The notes under the pieces: model-generated
What the model saw: only the letters and a program-made list of their open reading frames with translations
What the model was told of the DNA's origin: nothing
Databases searched by the model: none
Translations under genes and position numbers: made by a program
From: Chachezhania antarctica
GTDB lineage: Bacteria; Pseudomonadota; Alphaproteobacteria; Rhodobacterales; Rhodobacteraceae
Reading direction: 5' to 3'
Assembly: GCF_003646465.1 (NCBI RefSeq)
Contig: NZ_QZEX01000012.1
Location: 62,001-126,000, forward strand
Length of the DNA stretch: 64,000 nt
Shown: positions 35,624 through 43,936 of the stretch, one piece after another
Layout of the letters: every line of letters starts with the position of its first letter
Position numbering within the stretch: the stretch's first letter is position 1

Positions 35624-36775
35624 ATGCAGACCTCGGCCCCCGACAGCCATAACGACCTGCGCGACGCCATGCGCGCGCTTTGCGCGCAGTTCCCGCCCGA
35701 CTATCACCGCCGCGAAACCTACCCCGAGGAATTCGTCGATGCGCTGACCCGCGAGGGCTGGCTCGCCGCGATGATCCCAGAAGAATACGGCGGCTCGGGC
35801 CTGGGGTTGACCGAAGCCTCGATCATCATGGAGGAGGTGAACCGCTGCGGCGGCAACGCGGGCCATTGCCACGGGCAGATGTATAACATGGGCACGCTTC
35901 TCAGGCACGGTTCGGAGAAGCAAAAGCAGAAATACCTGCCCGGCATCGCCAGCGGCGCGTTGCGCCTGCAATCCATGGCCGTGACCGAACCGACAACCGG
36001 GACCGACACCACCAAACTGAAGACCACCGCGGTCAAGAAGGGTGACCGGTATGAGATCAATGGCCAGAAGGTCTGGATCAGCCGTATCCAGCATTCCGAC
36101 CTGATGATCCTGCTGGCACGCACCACGCCGCTGAGCGAGGTCAAGAAAAAGTCGCAGGGCCTGTCGATCTTTATGGTCGATCTGAAAGAGGCAATCGGCA
36201 ACGGGATGGAGGTCCGCCCCATCGCCAACATGCCCGGCCACGAAACCAATGAAGTGTTTTTCGACAACCTGGAAATCCCCGCCGAGAACCTGATTGGGAC
36301 CGAGGGGCGCGGATTTTACCATATTCTTGACGGGTTGAACGCCGAACGGACCCTGATTGCGGCGGAATGTATCGGTGATGGATACTGGTTCACCGAAAAG
36401 GCCCGCGCCTATGCCGGTGACCGCGTGGTCTTTGACCGTCCCATCGGCCAGAACCAAGGCGTGCAATTCCCTATCGCCAAGGCTTTCGTGAACGTCGAAG
36501 CCGCCAACCTGATGCGGTTCGAGGCCTGCCGGCGTTTCGACGCGGGCCAGGATTGCGGCGCACAGGCGAACATGGCCAAACTGCTGGCCTCCGAGGCCAG
36601 CTGGGAAGCGGCCAATGCCTGCATTCAGACCCATGGCGGCTTCGGTTTCGCACGGGAATACGATGTCGAACGCAAATTCCGAGAGGCCCGGCTGTATCAG
36701 GTGGCCCCGATCTCGACCAACCTGATCCTGTCATATGTCGGAGAACATATCCTCGACATGCCAAGATCGTTCTGA
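35624..36775 (+). CDS. acyl-CoA dehydrogenase with altered catalytic-base region
   Basis: 383 aa. The flavin-site motif MAVTEPTTGTDTTKLKTTA and the C-terminal QTHGGFGFAREYDVERKFREARLYQVAPIST are clear. Where most family members have (I/Y)-x-E-G-T with the catalytic glutamate, this protein reads QVAPISTNLI, so the base must come from elsewhere (as in isovaleryl-CoA-type enzymes) or the reaction differs. It begins 3 nt after the lyase gene, the last gene of the plus-strand IclR-SDR-lyase unit. Confidence 0.9.
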   Translation: MQTSAPDSHNDLRDAMRALCAQFPPDYHRRETYPEEFVDALTREGWLAAMIPEEYGGSGLGLTEASIIMEEVNRCGGNAGHCHGQMYNMGTLLRHGSEKQKQKYLPGIASGALRLQSMAVTEPTTGTDTTKLKTTAVKKGDRYEINGQKVWISRIQHSDLMILLARTTPLSEVKKKSQGLSIFMVDLKEAIGNGMEVRPIANMPGHETNEVFFDNLEIPAENLIGTEGRGFYHILDGLNAERTLIAAECIGDGYWFTEKARAYAGDRVVFDRPIGQNQGVQFPIAKAFVNVEAANLMRFEACRRFDAGQDCGAQANMAKLLASEASWEAANACIQTHGGFGFAREYDVERKFREARLYQVAPISTNLILSYVGEHILDMPRSF

Positions 36776-36860
36776 AGGCCAAGGGCACCGCGCCAGCGGA
36801 TACCATCCAGCGACGGATCGGCGGCATCCCGCCCGCCCTTTCCGTCGGCCAAACCCACCG

Positions 36861-37558
36861 TCAGGCTTTGGGTTTTTCCAGCACGAGAACCAGCATCCGG
36901 CCTTTGAATTCGGCGCTGCCGCCAGGGGATTGATACCGACCCCAAAGGCGGGCAACCTGCGTTTCGATCGCGGGCGTGATCCTGGATTTCAGCTAGGGCA
37001 GGTCCGTCATTCTGGCCCGGAAATCGTTGAGGTCGCGAAAGGCGAGCGGACGCAGATAATCGAAACGCCGGGACATCAGGAACAGCCCGGCGTCCAGGCT
37101 GCGCTCAATCGCCGCCAGCGCCGCGGCGCGTTCGGGGCCTTCATCGTGAAATACCCGCAAAACGTCGTTGAACGCGCCCTCATAGGCGGGTTCGCAGATA
37201 TAGGCCCGCCGGGCCGCAGCAAGCGCGCAAGCTCGGCCAGGGCGGTATCCATGGACGGAATCGGCACGTGATGCAGCGATTTCATCATTATGGCGGCATC
37301 CATACTTGCCGTTTTCAGGGGCAGTGCCTCGCCCCGGCCCTGCAGAAAGAACACAGCCGGGGCATCCTTTTCGACGGCGCGGGCAATCTGCGCGGCCTCG
37401 GCGTCGATGCCGGTCACATGCGCGGCAGCCGCCTCGCGCGCGATACGGCGGCTTAACCCGCCGTTGCCGCATCCGAGATCCAGAACCCTTGCGCCGCCGA
37501 GGTCAAGCGCCTGCATCAGCGGTATCAGTTCGTCGGCGTAGACCGGCAGATCCTTCAT
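36861..37558 (-). pseudogene. broken SAM-dependent methyltransferase
   Basis: The first 115 codons encode a class I methyltransferase (ARVLDLGCGNGGLSRRIA motif I, MMKSLHHVPIPSMDTALAELARLLRPGG). A one-base loss near 37208 then shifts the frame. The remainder (AYICEPAYEGAFNDVLRVFHDEGPE...) continues in a second frame, meets an in-frame TAG at 36993-36995 and carries on to AEFKGRMLVLVLEKPKA and a stop at 36861. At least two lesions indicate decay. Its start overlaps the CitE-like gene by 4 nt. Confidence 0.82.
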
Positions 37559-38364
37559 CTGTCCGCCTCCAGCATATTGCGCGCCCGTTCGACCACCGGC
37601 GCGTCGATCATGCGCCCGTCAAGCTGGACCGCGCCCTTCGATCCGACCGTGTCCGCAGCGGCAACAACCCGCTGCGCCCAGTCCCGTTCCCGGTCGCTCA
37701 GGGCGAACCCCCGGTTGACGGTGCCCACCTGCCGGGGGTGGATGCACATCTTGCCGCCAAACCCCAGCCGTCTGGCACGGGCAGTATCCTCTTTCAGCCG
37801 GTGTTCGTCATCGAGCGCGACACAGACCCCGTCCAGCGGCGCCGGAAGCCCGGCCATGGCCGAGGCCACGACAATGCGCGAGCGCGCAAGAAGAAGCCCC
37901 TCGTCTTCGTCGTCGATACCGCAATCGAGCTGAAAATCCACCGATCCGAAGCCCAGCCGCGCAATCCCCGGAACAGAGGCGATACGATCGGCATTCCACA
38001 ACCCGCGCGCCGTTTCGATCAGGGCGATCACCGGCATCGGACGCGGGAGGGCGGCGACAAAAGCCGCCGTTGCAACATCGTCCTCGGCCTTGGGCAACAT
38101 GACGGCACCGACCCCTGCTGCGCCAAGAACGGCGATGTCGCCCGCGTGCCAATCGGTTCCGATCCCGTTGATGCGAACCGCGACACCGGCCGTGCCCCCG
38201 GCATGGCCCGCCAGCCAGCCGGTAATCGCATCCCGCGCGGGGCGCTTGGCCTCGGGCAGGACCGCATCTTCGAGATCAAGGATCACGCCATGCGCGCCGC
38301 TGGCCGCCGCCTTGTCGAAACGCGCCGGTCTGTCACCCGGCACAAAAAGCAAAGATCGTTCCAT
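37555..38364 (-). CDS. CitE-family CoA-ester lyase
   Basis: 269 aa TIM-barrel lyase of the HpcH/HpaI-CitE family. MERSLLFVPGDRPARFDKA, VILDLEDAVLPEAK (metal-site acidic residues), ALIETARGLWNADRIA and GFGGKMCIHPRQV are characteristic. Relatives split citramalyl-CoA, malyl-CoA or citryl-thioesters into an acyl-CoA and a 2-oxo acid. It lies downstream of a GntR gene and an acyl-CoA dehydrogenase on the same strand. The substrate cannot be set from sequence. Confidence 0.9.
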   Translation of the reverse strand: MERSLLFVPGDRPARFDKAAASGAHGVILDLEDAVLPEAKRPARDAITGWLAGHAGGTAGVAVRINGIGTDWHAGDIAVLGAAGVGAVMLPKAEDDVATAAFVAALPRPMPVIALIETARGLWNADRIASVPGIARLGFGSVDFQLDCGIDDEDEGLLLARSRIVVASAMAGLPAPLDGVCVALDDEHRLKEDTARARRLGFGGKMCIHPRQVGTVNRGFALSDRERDWAQRVVAAADTVGSKGAVQLDGRMIDAPVVERARNMLEADR

Positions 38365-38372
38365 CTGGTCCT

Positions 38373-39137
38373 CTAGCCTGCGCGCGATCCCGGTGCCCGG
38401 CTTTCGATCCGCAACGTGTTTGAATAAGTAAAGCGATCGGCCGGGTAAAGGTTGATGGCCACCAGATAGGTTGCCCCGCTGCCATTCAGATAGTGGCGCG
38501 TAACCCGCAGCGCCGGATCGCCGGGCGTGGCCCGCAAAAGGGCTGCCGCGCCCTCGTCCAGCAGCGCCGCCCCGATTTGCTGGCGTACCTCGGCCGGAGA
38601 AACCCCGTAGCGCTGTTCGATCAGCGACCAGACCGGCAGGCCCGAGTCGTCAACCACATCGCACACGCCGCGAAAGCTGCGCGCAACATAGATATCGGTC
38701 AGGGCAATTGGCGATGGCGCGTCGCGCTTGGACCGCAGCCCCTGCAACCGGGTCCAGATCTGGCCCGATGCGCCACCCAGCAGGTCCGCGATCCCGCCCT
38801 CGGCCTCGACATCTGCCACCTGTTTCAGGCTGAAGGTCACGTCGCGCTCATATTGGTACAGATCCGAGACCGAATCGCCGACCTGCACATATCGCTGGCT
38901 GACCCGATCCGACCGCACCCGTGTGCCGATGCCGGGCCTGCGGGTGACAAGCCCCAGGGACTGCAACCGCCCGGTCGCCTCGCGCACGGTGTGCCGGGAT
39001 ATGTCAAACTGGCGGCACAACTCCTGTTCGGTGGGCAAGAGGGTGCCGACCGGGTAACGGCCCGCCTGAATATCCTCGATCAATGCCTGCGCCACTTGGG
39101 CATAGCGCGGTTGTCCCGCGATCTGGGCGGTGCTCAT
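38373..39137 (-). CDS. GntR-family (HutC subfamily) regulator
   Basis: 254 aa. The N-terminal winged HTH contains RYAQVAQALIEDIQAGRYPVGTLLPTEQELCRQFDISRHTVREATGRLQSLGLVTRRPGIGTRV. The C-terminal UTRA effector domain runs from about residue 95 to the end. The start at 39137 overlaps the stop of the preceding acyl-CoA dehydrogenase as ATGA. It probably controls this minus-strand acyl-CoA unit. Confidence 0.92.
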   Translation of the reverse strand: MSTAQIAGQPRYAQVAQALIEDIQAGRYPVGTLLPTEQELCRQFDISRHTVREATGRLQSLGLVTRRPGIGTRVRSDRVSQRYVQVGDSVSDLYQYERDVTFSLKQVADVEAEGGIADLLGGASGQIWTRLQGLRSKRDAPSPIALTDIYVARSFRGVCDVVDDSGLPVWSLIEQRYGVSPAEVRQQIGAALLDEGAAALLRATPGDPALRVTRHYLNGSGATYLVAINLYPADRFTYSNTLRIESRAPGSRAG

Positions 39138-40279
39138 ACCGGGTGTCGTTCGATCAGTTGCCGCGCGACGATGATGCGCTGCAATTCGTTGGTGCCTTCG
39201 CCGATCAGCAAAAGCGGCGCGTCGCGATAGAGCCGTTCGACGTCGAATTCCTTGGAATAGCCATAGGCCCCGTGGATGCGCATGCAATCCAGTGCATTGG
39301 CCTGCGCCGCTTCGGTGGCTGAATATTTGGCCATGCCGGCCTCCATGTCGCAGCGCGCGCCCTGATCATAGGCCCTCGCCGCGCTTTCGGTAAGCAGCCG
39401 CCCGGCTTCGGCGCGGGTGGCCATTTCGGCCAGTTTCAGCTGAATCGCCTGATGTTCGCAGATCGGCTTGCCAAAGGCCTTGCGCGTCTGGGCATAGGCC
39501 ACGGCCATATCAAGCGCCGCCTGCGCCAGACCGACGCCCCGCGCGGCCACGTTGATGCGCCCAAGTTCCAGCCCGGACAGGACCTGTTGCAGCCCCCGGC
39601 CCTCGGCCCCGCCGATCAGGTTTTCGGCGGGCAAGCGGTAGTCGTCGAATTGCAATTCGCAAGTGTCGATGCCGCGATAGCCCAGTTTTTCCAGTTTGCG
39701 GGTAACGGCAAACCCCGGCCCCTTTTCGGCGATGAACAGGCTCATGCCCCGATGCGGCGGCGTGGCCGTCTTGTCGGTCTTGACCAACAGCGCCAGGCAA
39801 TCGCCCTCTTGCGAATTGGTGATCCAGGTCTTGGAGCCGTTGACCACGTATTCGTCACCGTCCCGCCGGGCGGTGGTGCGGATTGCTTGCAGATCGGTAC
39901 CGCAATCAGGTTCGGTCAGCCCGACGCCACCGCGCAGTTCCCCGGTGGCAAAACGTGGCAGGAACCGGGCCTTTTGCCGGGACGTGCCGTGTCGCTGCAC
40001 CGCCGAGGCCATGATGAGATGGCTGTTGATGATCCCCGACAGCGACATCCAGCTTTGTGTGATGCGGGCGACGATCCGGGCATAAGTGCTGGCCGACAGG
40101 CCCAGCCCACCGTACTGCTCTTCGATGATACAGCCGAACAGGCCCATTTCCTTCATCCTGGCGACTATGTCGTGCGGATATTCATCCCGCGCCTCAAGAT
40201 CATGGACATAAGGATCGACATCCGTTTTCAGGAACTTGTCGAGCGCGTCAAGGATCACCTGATCGTTGTGGTCGGTCAT
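39134..40279 (-). CDS. acyl-CoA dehydrogenase
   Basis: 381 aa. GVGLTEPDCGTDLQAIRTTA and the C-terminal RIHGAYGYSKEFDVERLYRDAPLLLIGEGTNELQRIIVA are canonical, with the catalytic glutamate in GEGTNE. It forms a likely operon with the truncated MmgE/PrpD gene upstream (12-nt gap) and GntR and CitE-like genes downstream. Confidence 0.92.
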   Translation of the reverse strand: MTDHNDQVILDALDKFLKTDVDPYVHDLEARDEYPHDIVARMKEMGLFGCIIEEQYGGLGLSASTYARIVARITQSWMSLSGIINSHLIMASAVQRHGTSRQKARFLPRFATGELRGGVGLTEPDCGTDLQAIRTTARRDGDEYVVNGSKTWITNSQEGDCLALLVKTDKTATPPHRGMSLFIAEKGPGFAVTRKLEKLGYRGIDTCELQFDDYRLPAENLIGGAEGRGLQQVLSGLELGRINVAARGVGLAQAALDMAVAYAQTRKAFGKPICEHQAIQLKLAEMATRAEAGRLLTESAARAYDQGARCDMEAGMAKYSATEAAQANALDCMRIHGAYGYSKEFDVERLYRDAPLLLIGEGTNELQRIIVARQLIERHPV

Positions 40280-40291
40280 GATTGGCCTTTC

Positions 40292-40874
40292 CTAAACGGG
40301 CACACCGGCCAGAACCGCAGCAAAGGCGCGCGCGTCCGGTTGCGCATCCAGCCCCAGAACCGCATCGCGGATCGCCTCGGCGCGGTTGTCGGACACGGCT
40401 GTCGTGGCGTTTTCCCAGTATTTCGCGACAATCTCGTCATTGGTCAGCGGCCGGTCCGGGTTGCCACGGTTGATCTCTTCGCCATGCGTCAGCGTCCGGC
40501 CATCACCAAGCGTCAGCACGACCTCGCCCGAATAGTACTTCGGAAACGGCGCGTCAGGATAGTCGGCGCAGGTCACCTTTGCGGCCAGCGCCAGCAACTC
40601 CGGATCGTTCAGTGCCTCATCGGACAATTCCGTCAGCCCAAAGCGTTTGCGGGCCAGCCCGGACGCTATCGCCCAGGGGACCGAGAATTGCGCGTCATAA
40701 GAATTCTGCGGGCAGCGTTTGGTGCCGATCGGCTCGCATACGGTCTTGTGCACGCCTGCGGGAACAAGCGCCTGAACCTCGACGATATCCTCCGCCGTCA
40801 CCCCATGCGTCGTAGCAAGCGCCACGGCCGCATCGGCGCAGGCATGGGTGAAATGGCAGGCCGGGACGGCTTGA
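40292..40874 (-). pseudogene. 3' remnant of an MmgE/PrpD-family gene
   Basis: About 195 C-terminal codons of a 2-methylcitrate dehydratase (MmgE/PrpD)-like protein remain: AVPACHFTHACADAAVALA, QFSVPWAIASGLARKRFGL and a C-terminal LGLDAQPDARAFAAVLAGVPV. The N-terminal catalytic half is absent. The break near 40.87 kb coincides with the start of the truncated IS66 tnpA, so IS66-associated rearrangement removed the 5' part and the promoter side of this operon. Confidence 0.8.
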
Positions 40875-41123
40875 CAACTCTCGGCATGGCGACGTGAAGC
40901 CAAACAGGGCAAGCTCGTGCTGCCTGCGGCAGAAGTCGAGGACCCTGTCTTTGCGCCTCTCGTTGTCTGCGAGGTCGCCGAGGAGGAAGCGCGGCCGGAG
41001 GTCGCATCGCAGGCTGCCCCGATCAGGATCATTCGGGGTGCTGTCGTGATCGAACTCGCGCATGACATCCCCGTCGCCCGGGTCGCGGAGATAGTCCACG
41101 CGCTGGAGGTGCATCCATGCTGA
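40873..41123 (+). pseudogene. IS66 tnpA, 3' fragment
   Basis: About 83 codons of the IS66 accessory protein TnpA: QLSAWRREAKQGKLVLPAAE, then a variable acidic stretch, then APIRIIRGAVVIELAHDIPVARVAEIVHAL, the conserved C-terminal module. The N-terminal HTH is missing. Its stop overlaps the tnpB start (ATGCTGA). Confidence 0.75.
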
Positions 41124-41470
41124 TGCCCTCGCAGGGCGTGCGGATCCTGGTGGCGACGAAGCCGGTCGACTTCCGGAAGGGGCATGACGGTCTCGCGGCG
41201 CTGGTCCAGTCGACGCTTGCCGAGGATCCGTTCACGGGCACGGTCTTTGTATTCCGCTCAAAGCGCGCCGACCGGTTGAAGATCCTGTTCTGGGACGGCA
41301 GCGGACTCGTGATGGCCTACAAACGGCTGGAAGAAAACACCTTCACTTGGCCCGCGATCCGCGACGGGGCAATGACCCTGAACCGGGCGCAGTTTGAGGC
41401 CCTGTTTGCCGGTTTGGACTGGCGCCGGGTTCGATCTCTGGAGGTGCGCCGACCGGCTGTGGCAGAGTGA
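41117..41470 (+). CDS. tnpB: IS66 TnpB accessory protein
   Basis: 117 aa. VRILVATKPVDFRKGHDGLAALVQ and VFVFRSKRADRLKILFWDGSGLVMAYKRLEENTFTWP are the diagnostic TnpB (Orf2) signatures. It is needed with TnpC for IS66 transposition. Intact. Confidence 0.95.
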   Translation: MLMPSQGVRILVATKPVDFRKGHDGLAALVQSTLAEDPFTGTVFVFRSKRADRLKILFWDGSGLVMAYKRLEENTFTWPAIRDGAMTLNRAQFEALFAGLDWRRVRSLEVRRPAVAE

Positions 41471-41524
41471 CTCGGCCTATTGAATAACCGGGCATCGGCG
41501 CCCCGGGCCCGGTATAATCCAACC

Positions 41525-43075
41525 ATGCCCGACGCCCCGCCCATCGACCTGTCCGCGATCCCCGAAAGCCAGCGCGCGGCCGTGCTGGCGCTGCTTCAGG
41601 AGAACGGCGCGTTGAAGGATGCCAACCGGCGCTTGGAGCACCTTGTGGCAGAGTTGAACCATGTCGTGCATGGCAAACGGTCCGAGAAGCTGAGCGAGGA
41701 CGATCGGCAGTTGGCCTTCGAAGACCTTGAAACGGCCGTCGCCGAGGTCGAGACCCGCAGGGAGCAGGCCGCCCCCTCCACCCAGACCCCGCGACAGAAA
41801 CGGCAGCGCAATCTCGGCCATCTGCCCGCGGACCTGCCGCGCATCGAGCGTGTCATCGAACCGGCGAGCCTTGAGTGTCCTTGCGGCTACGGCCGCATGC
41901 ACCAGATCGGCGAGGATCGGACCGAGCGTCTCAACATCGTGCCCGCGCAGCTTCGTGTGCTGGTCGACATCCGGCCGAAGTATGCCTGCCGTATCTGCTC
42001 GGATGGGGTCACTCAGGCTGTCGCCGCGCCCCGGCTGATCGAAGGCGGGATGCCGACCGAAGGTGCCATCGCGCATATCTTGGTCTCGAAGTTCGCGGAC
42101 CACCTGCCGTTCTACCGCCAAGGCCAGATCCTGGCGCGCTCCGGCATCCAGGTCGACCGCAGCACCCTGGCGGACTGGGCAGGCACCGCAGCCTTCCACC
42201 TCGGCCCCGTGGTCGACCGGCTGGCGGAACACATCAAGTCCTCCGGAAAGCTGTTCATGGATGAGACCACGGCTCCGGTCCTCGCCCCCGGACGCGGCCG
42301 AACCAAGACCGGCTACCTCTGGGCCCTGGCCCGCGATGATCGCGGATGGGGCGGAGAAGACCCGCCCGGTGTCGTCTTCACCTACCAGCCCAGCCGCGCC
42401 GGCGCCCACGCGGAACAGATCCTTCTGGGCTTCGACGGTATCCTGCAGCTCGACGGCTACACCGGTTATGACCGGCTGACGCGCCCGTCCCGCAAGGGCG
42501 GCGCGCCGATCACGGTGGCCCACTGCTGGGCGCATGCGCGGCGCAAGCTGAAGGAGATCTTCGACCGCGACGGCTCGGAAACCGCCGCCGAGGGCCTGCG
42601 CCGGATCGCTGAGCTCTACCGCATCGAGGCCGAGATCCGAGGCATGGGCCCGGGCCAACGTCTGTCGGCCCGTCAGGCCCGCAGCGCGCCCCTCGTGGCC
42701 GAGTTCGGTGATTGGCTGCAGGCACAGCGTCTGCGTATCTCGGCCAAGTCGCGCCTCGGCGAGAAGCTGACCTACATCCACCGCCAGTGGGGCGGCCTGC
42801 AGACCTTCCTCCACAACGGCCGCGTCGAGATGGACTCCAACGCCGTCGAAAACCTGATCCGCCCGATCGCCCTGACAAGAAAGAACGCCCTCTTCGCCGG
42901 CCACGACGAGGGCGGTCGCACCTGGGCCCGCATCGCCTCCCTGATCGCCACCGCGAAGATCAAAGGCGTCGAGCCCTTTGCCTATTTGAAGGCGACCCTG
43001 GAAGCCATCGCCGCCGGTCACCCGGCCAGCAGGATCGACGAGCTGCTACCTTGGAACTTCACCCCGTCAAGCTGA
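41525..43075 (+). CDS. tnpC: IS66 TnpC transposase
   Basis: 516 aa DDE transposase: N-terminal coiled coil (VLALLQENGALKDANRRLEHLVAELN), zinc-finger-like Cys region (LECPCGYGRMHQIGEDRTE...CRIC), and catalytic core LFMDETTAPVLAPGRGRTKTGYLW, LDGYTGYDRL, HCWAHARRKLKE and NAVENLIRPIALTRKNALFAGHDEGG. The start at 41525 (MPDAPPIDLS) is the first ATG; an upstream TTG is possible. The frame is intact although tnpA and the left end are lost. Confidence 0.94.
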   Translation: MPDAPPIDLSAIPESQRAAVLALLQENGALKDANRRLEHLVAELNHVVHGKRSEKLSEDDRQLAFEDLETAVAEVETRREQAAPSTQTPRQKRQRNLGHLPADLPRIERVIEPASLECPCGYGRMHQIGEDRTERLNIVPAQLRVLVDIRPKYACRICSDGVTQAVAAPRLIEGGMPTEGAIAHILVSKFADHLPFYRQGQILARSGIQVDRSTLADWAGTAAFHLGPVVDRLAEHIKSSGKLFMDETTAPVLAPGRGRTKTGYLWALARDDRGWGGEDPPGVVFTYQPSRAGAHAEQILLGFDGILQLDGYTGYDRLTRPSRKGGAPITVAHCWAHARRKLKEIFDRDGSETAAEGLRRIAELYRIEAEIRGMGPGQRLSARQARSAPLVAEFGDWLQAQRLRISAKSRLGEKLTYIHRQWGGLQTFLHNGRVEMDSNAVENLIRPIALTRKNALFAGHDEGGRTWARIASLIATAKIKGVEPFAYLKATLEAIAAGHPASRIDELLPWNFTPSS

Positions 43076-43112
43076 ACAGGCGTGGGGTGGCGACAGCGCT
43101 TACAGATCATCC

Positions 43113-43934
43113 TTATGCCAGAAAGAAGCTCTTGATCAGGCCGTTGAACCGATCCTTCTTTTCGATTTGCGTCCAGTGGCCGCACTCGCCGAACGTGTGC
43201 AGTTCCGAGCGTTTCAGCATTTGGTGAAGGCGATGAGAGGACTCCAGGGGGATAACCGCATCCTCGCGACCGTGCACAATCAGCGCGCGATGGGGGAGCG
43301 CGGCAATCTTGTCTTCGGGCGTAGACAGCGCGGCGACATGGCGGCCGCGGGGTGCCGGGAACATGGCCGAGAAACTTTCCTGATAGCCGGGGCGTTTGCT
43401 GGCGTCGTAACGCGATTTTATCAGATCCTCGGTGATGAGGCTTTTGTCATAGGCAAAGCACTCCATCATGATCTTGCGCATGTTTTCCAGGCTGGGCTCA
43501 TAGCCCCAGACGGTGTCCAACCCCTCTGTCAGACCAAAATCAAGACCTGCCGAACCCATCAGAACCATCCGGTCGACCCGGTCGGGATACCGGCTGGCAA
43601 TAGCCAGCGTGAGCCCGCCACCGAAGGAATTACCGACGAAATGGGCCTTTTCGACACCCGTGGCGTCCATAAATGCGATTGTATGTTCGACCCAGCCGTC
43701 CAGCGAGTAGGTCTCGTTCTCGTGGCGCTCGGTGTAGCCAAATCCCATTGCATCCGGCGCCAGAACCCGGAAATCGCTGGCCAGGTCGGGAATTGTCAGC
43801 CGCCAGTTGGCATAGCCGGTCACGCCCGGCCCGGATCCATGAAGCAACAGAACTGCGGGGCCAGTCCCCTCCTCAAGATAGTTGGTCTTCCGCCCTGCGG
43901 CCTCGATTGTCTTGCCGATTTCAGGATTGGTCAT
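43113..43934 (-). CDS. meta-cleavage product hydrolase (alpha/beta fold)
   Basis: 273 aa. LLLHGSGPGVTGYANWRLTIPDLASDFRVLAPDAMGFGYTER is the hallmark start of ring-fission hydrolases; the nucleophile is Ser in GNSFGGG; catalytic Asp and His lie in IVHGREDAVIP and FGECGHWTQIE. It hydrolyses a 2-hydroxy-6-oxo-dienoate, releasing an acid (isobutyrate if the pathway is for p-cumate) and 2-hydroxypenta-2,4-dienoate. It is the last gene of the minus-strand aromatic operon, only 9 nt from the IS66 right end, so the IS just missed it. Confidence 0.92.
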   Translation of the reverse strand: MTNPEIGKTIEAAGRKTNYLEEGTGPAVLLLHGSGPGVTGYANWRLTIPDLASDFRVLAPDAMGFGYTERHENETYSLDGWVEHTIAFMDATGVEKAHFVGNSFGGGLTLAIASRYPDRVDRMVLMGSAGLDFGLTEGLDTVWGYEPSLENMRKIMMECFAYDKSLITEDLIKSRYDASKRPGYQESFSAMFPAPRGRHVAALSTPEDKIAALPHRALIVHGREDAVIPLESSHRLHQMLKRSELHTFGECGHWTQIEKKDRFNGLIKSFFLA

Positions 43935-43936
43935 TG

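Larger units (their letters stand above)
40873..43103 (+). mobile_element. IS66-family element, left end missing
   Basis: It contains the 3' end of tnpA, complete tnpB and complete tnpC, and a right terminus reading (minus strand) GTAAGCGCTGTCGCCACCCC, the IS66 terminal motif, ending at 43103. No matching left terminus is visible: the sequence passes from MmgE/PrpD straight into tnpA near 40,873. The element therefore underwent deletion on its left side. Confidence 0.85.

Noticed and set aside
34709-36634. 641-codon minus-strand frame
   Set aside because: It lies antisense to the citryl-CoA-lyase-like and acyl-CoA dehydrogenase genes, both clearly coding on plus; the frame is a GC-skew shadow.
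36776-36860. Possible extra gene between the acyl-CoA dehydrogenase and the methyltransferase remnant
   Set aside because: No frame of useful length or pattern; the coding-looking part beyond it (36861-36992) is the displaced C-terminus of the methyltransferase.
41477-43021. 514-codon minus-strand frame
   Set aside because: Antisense to IS66 tnpC, whose DDE motifs are intact on the plus strand.
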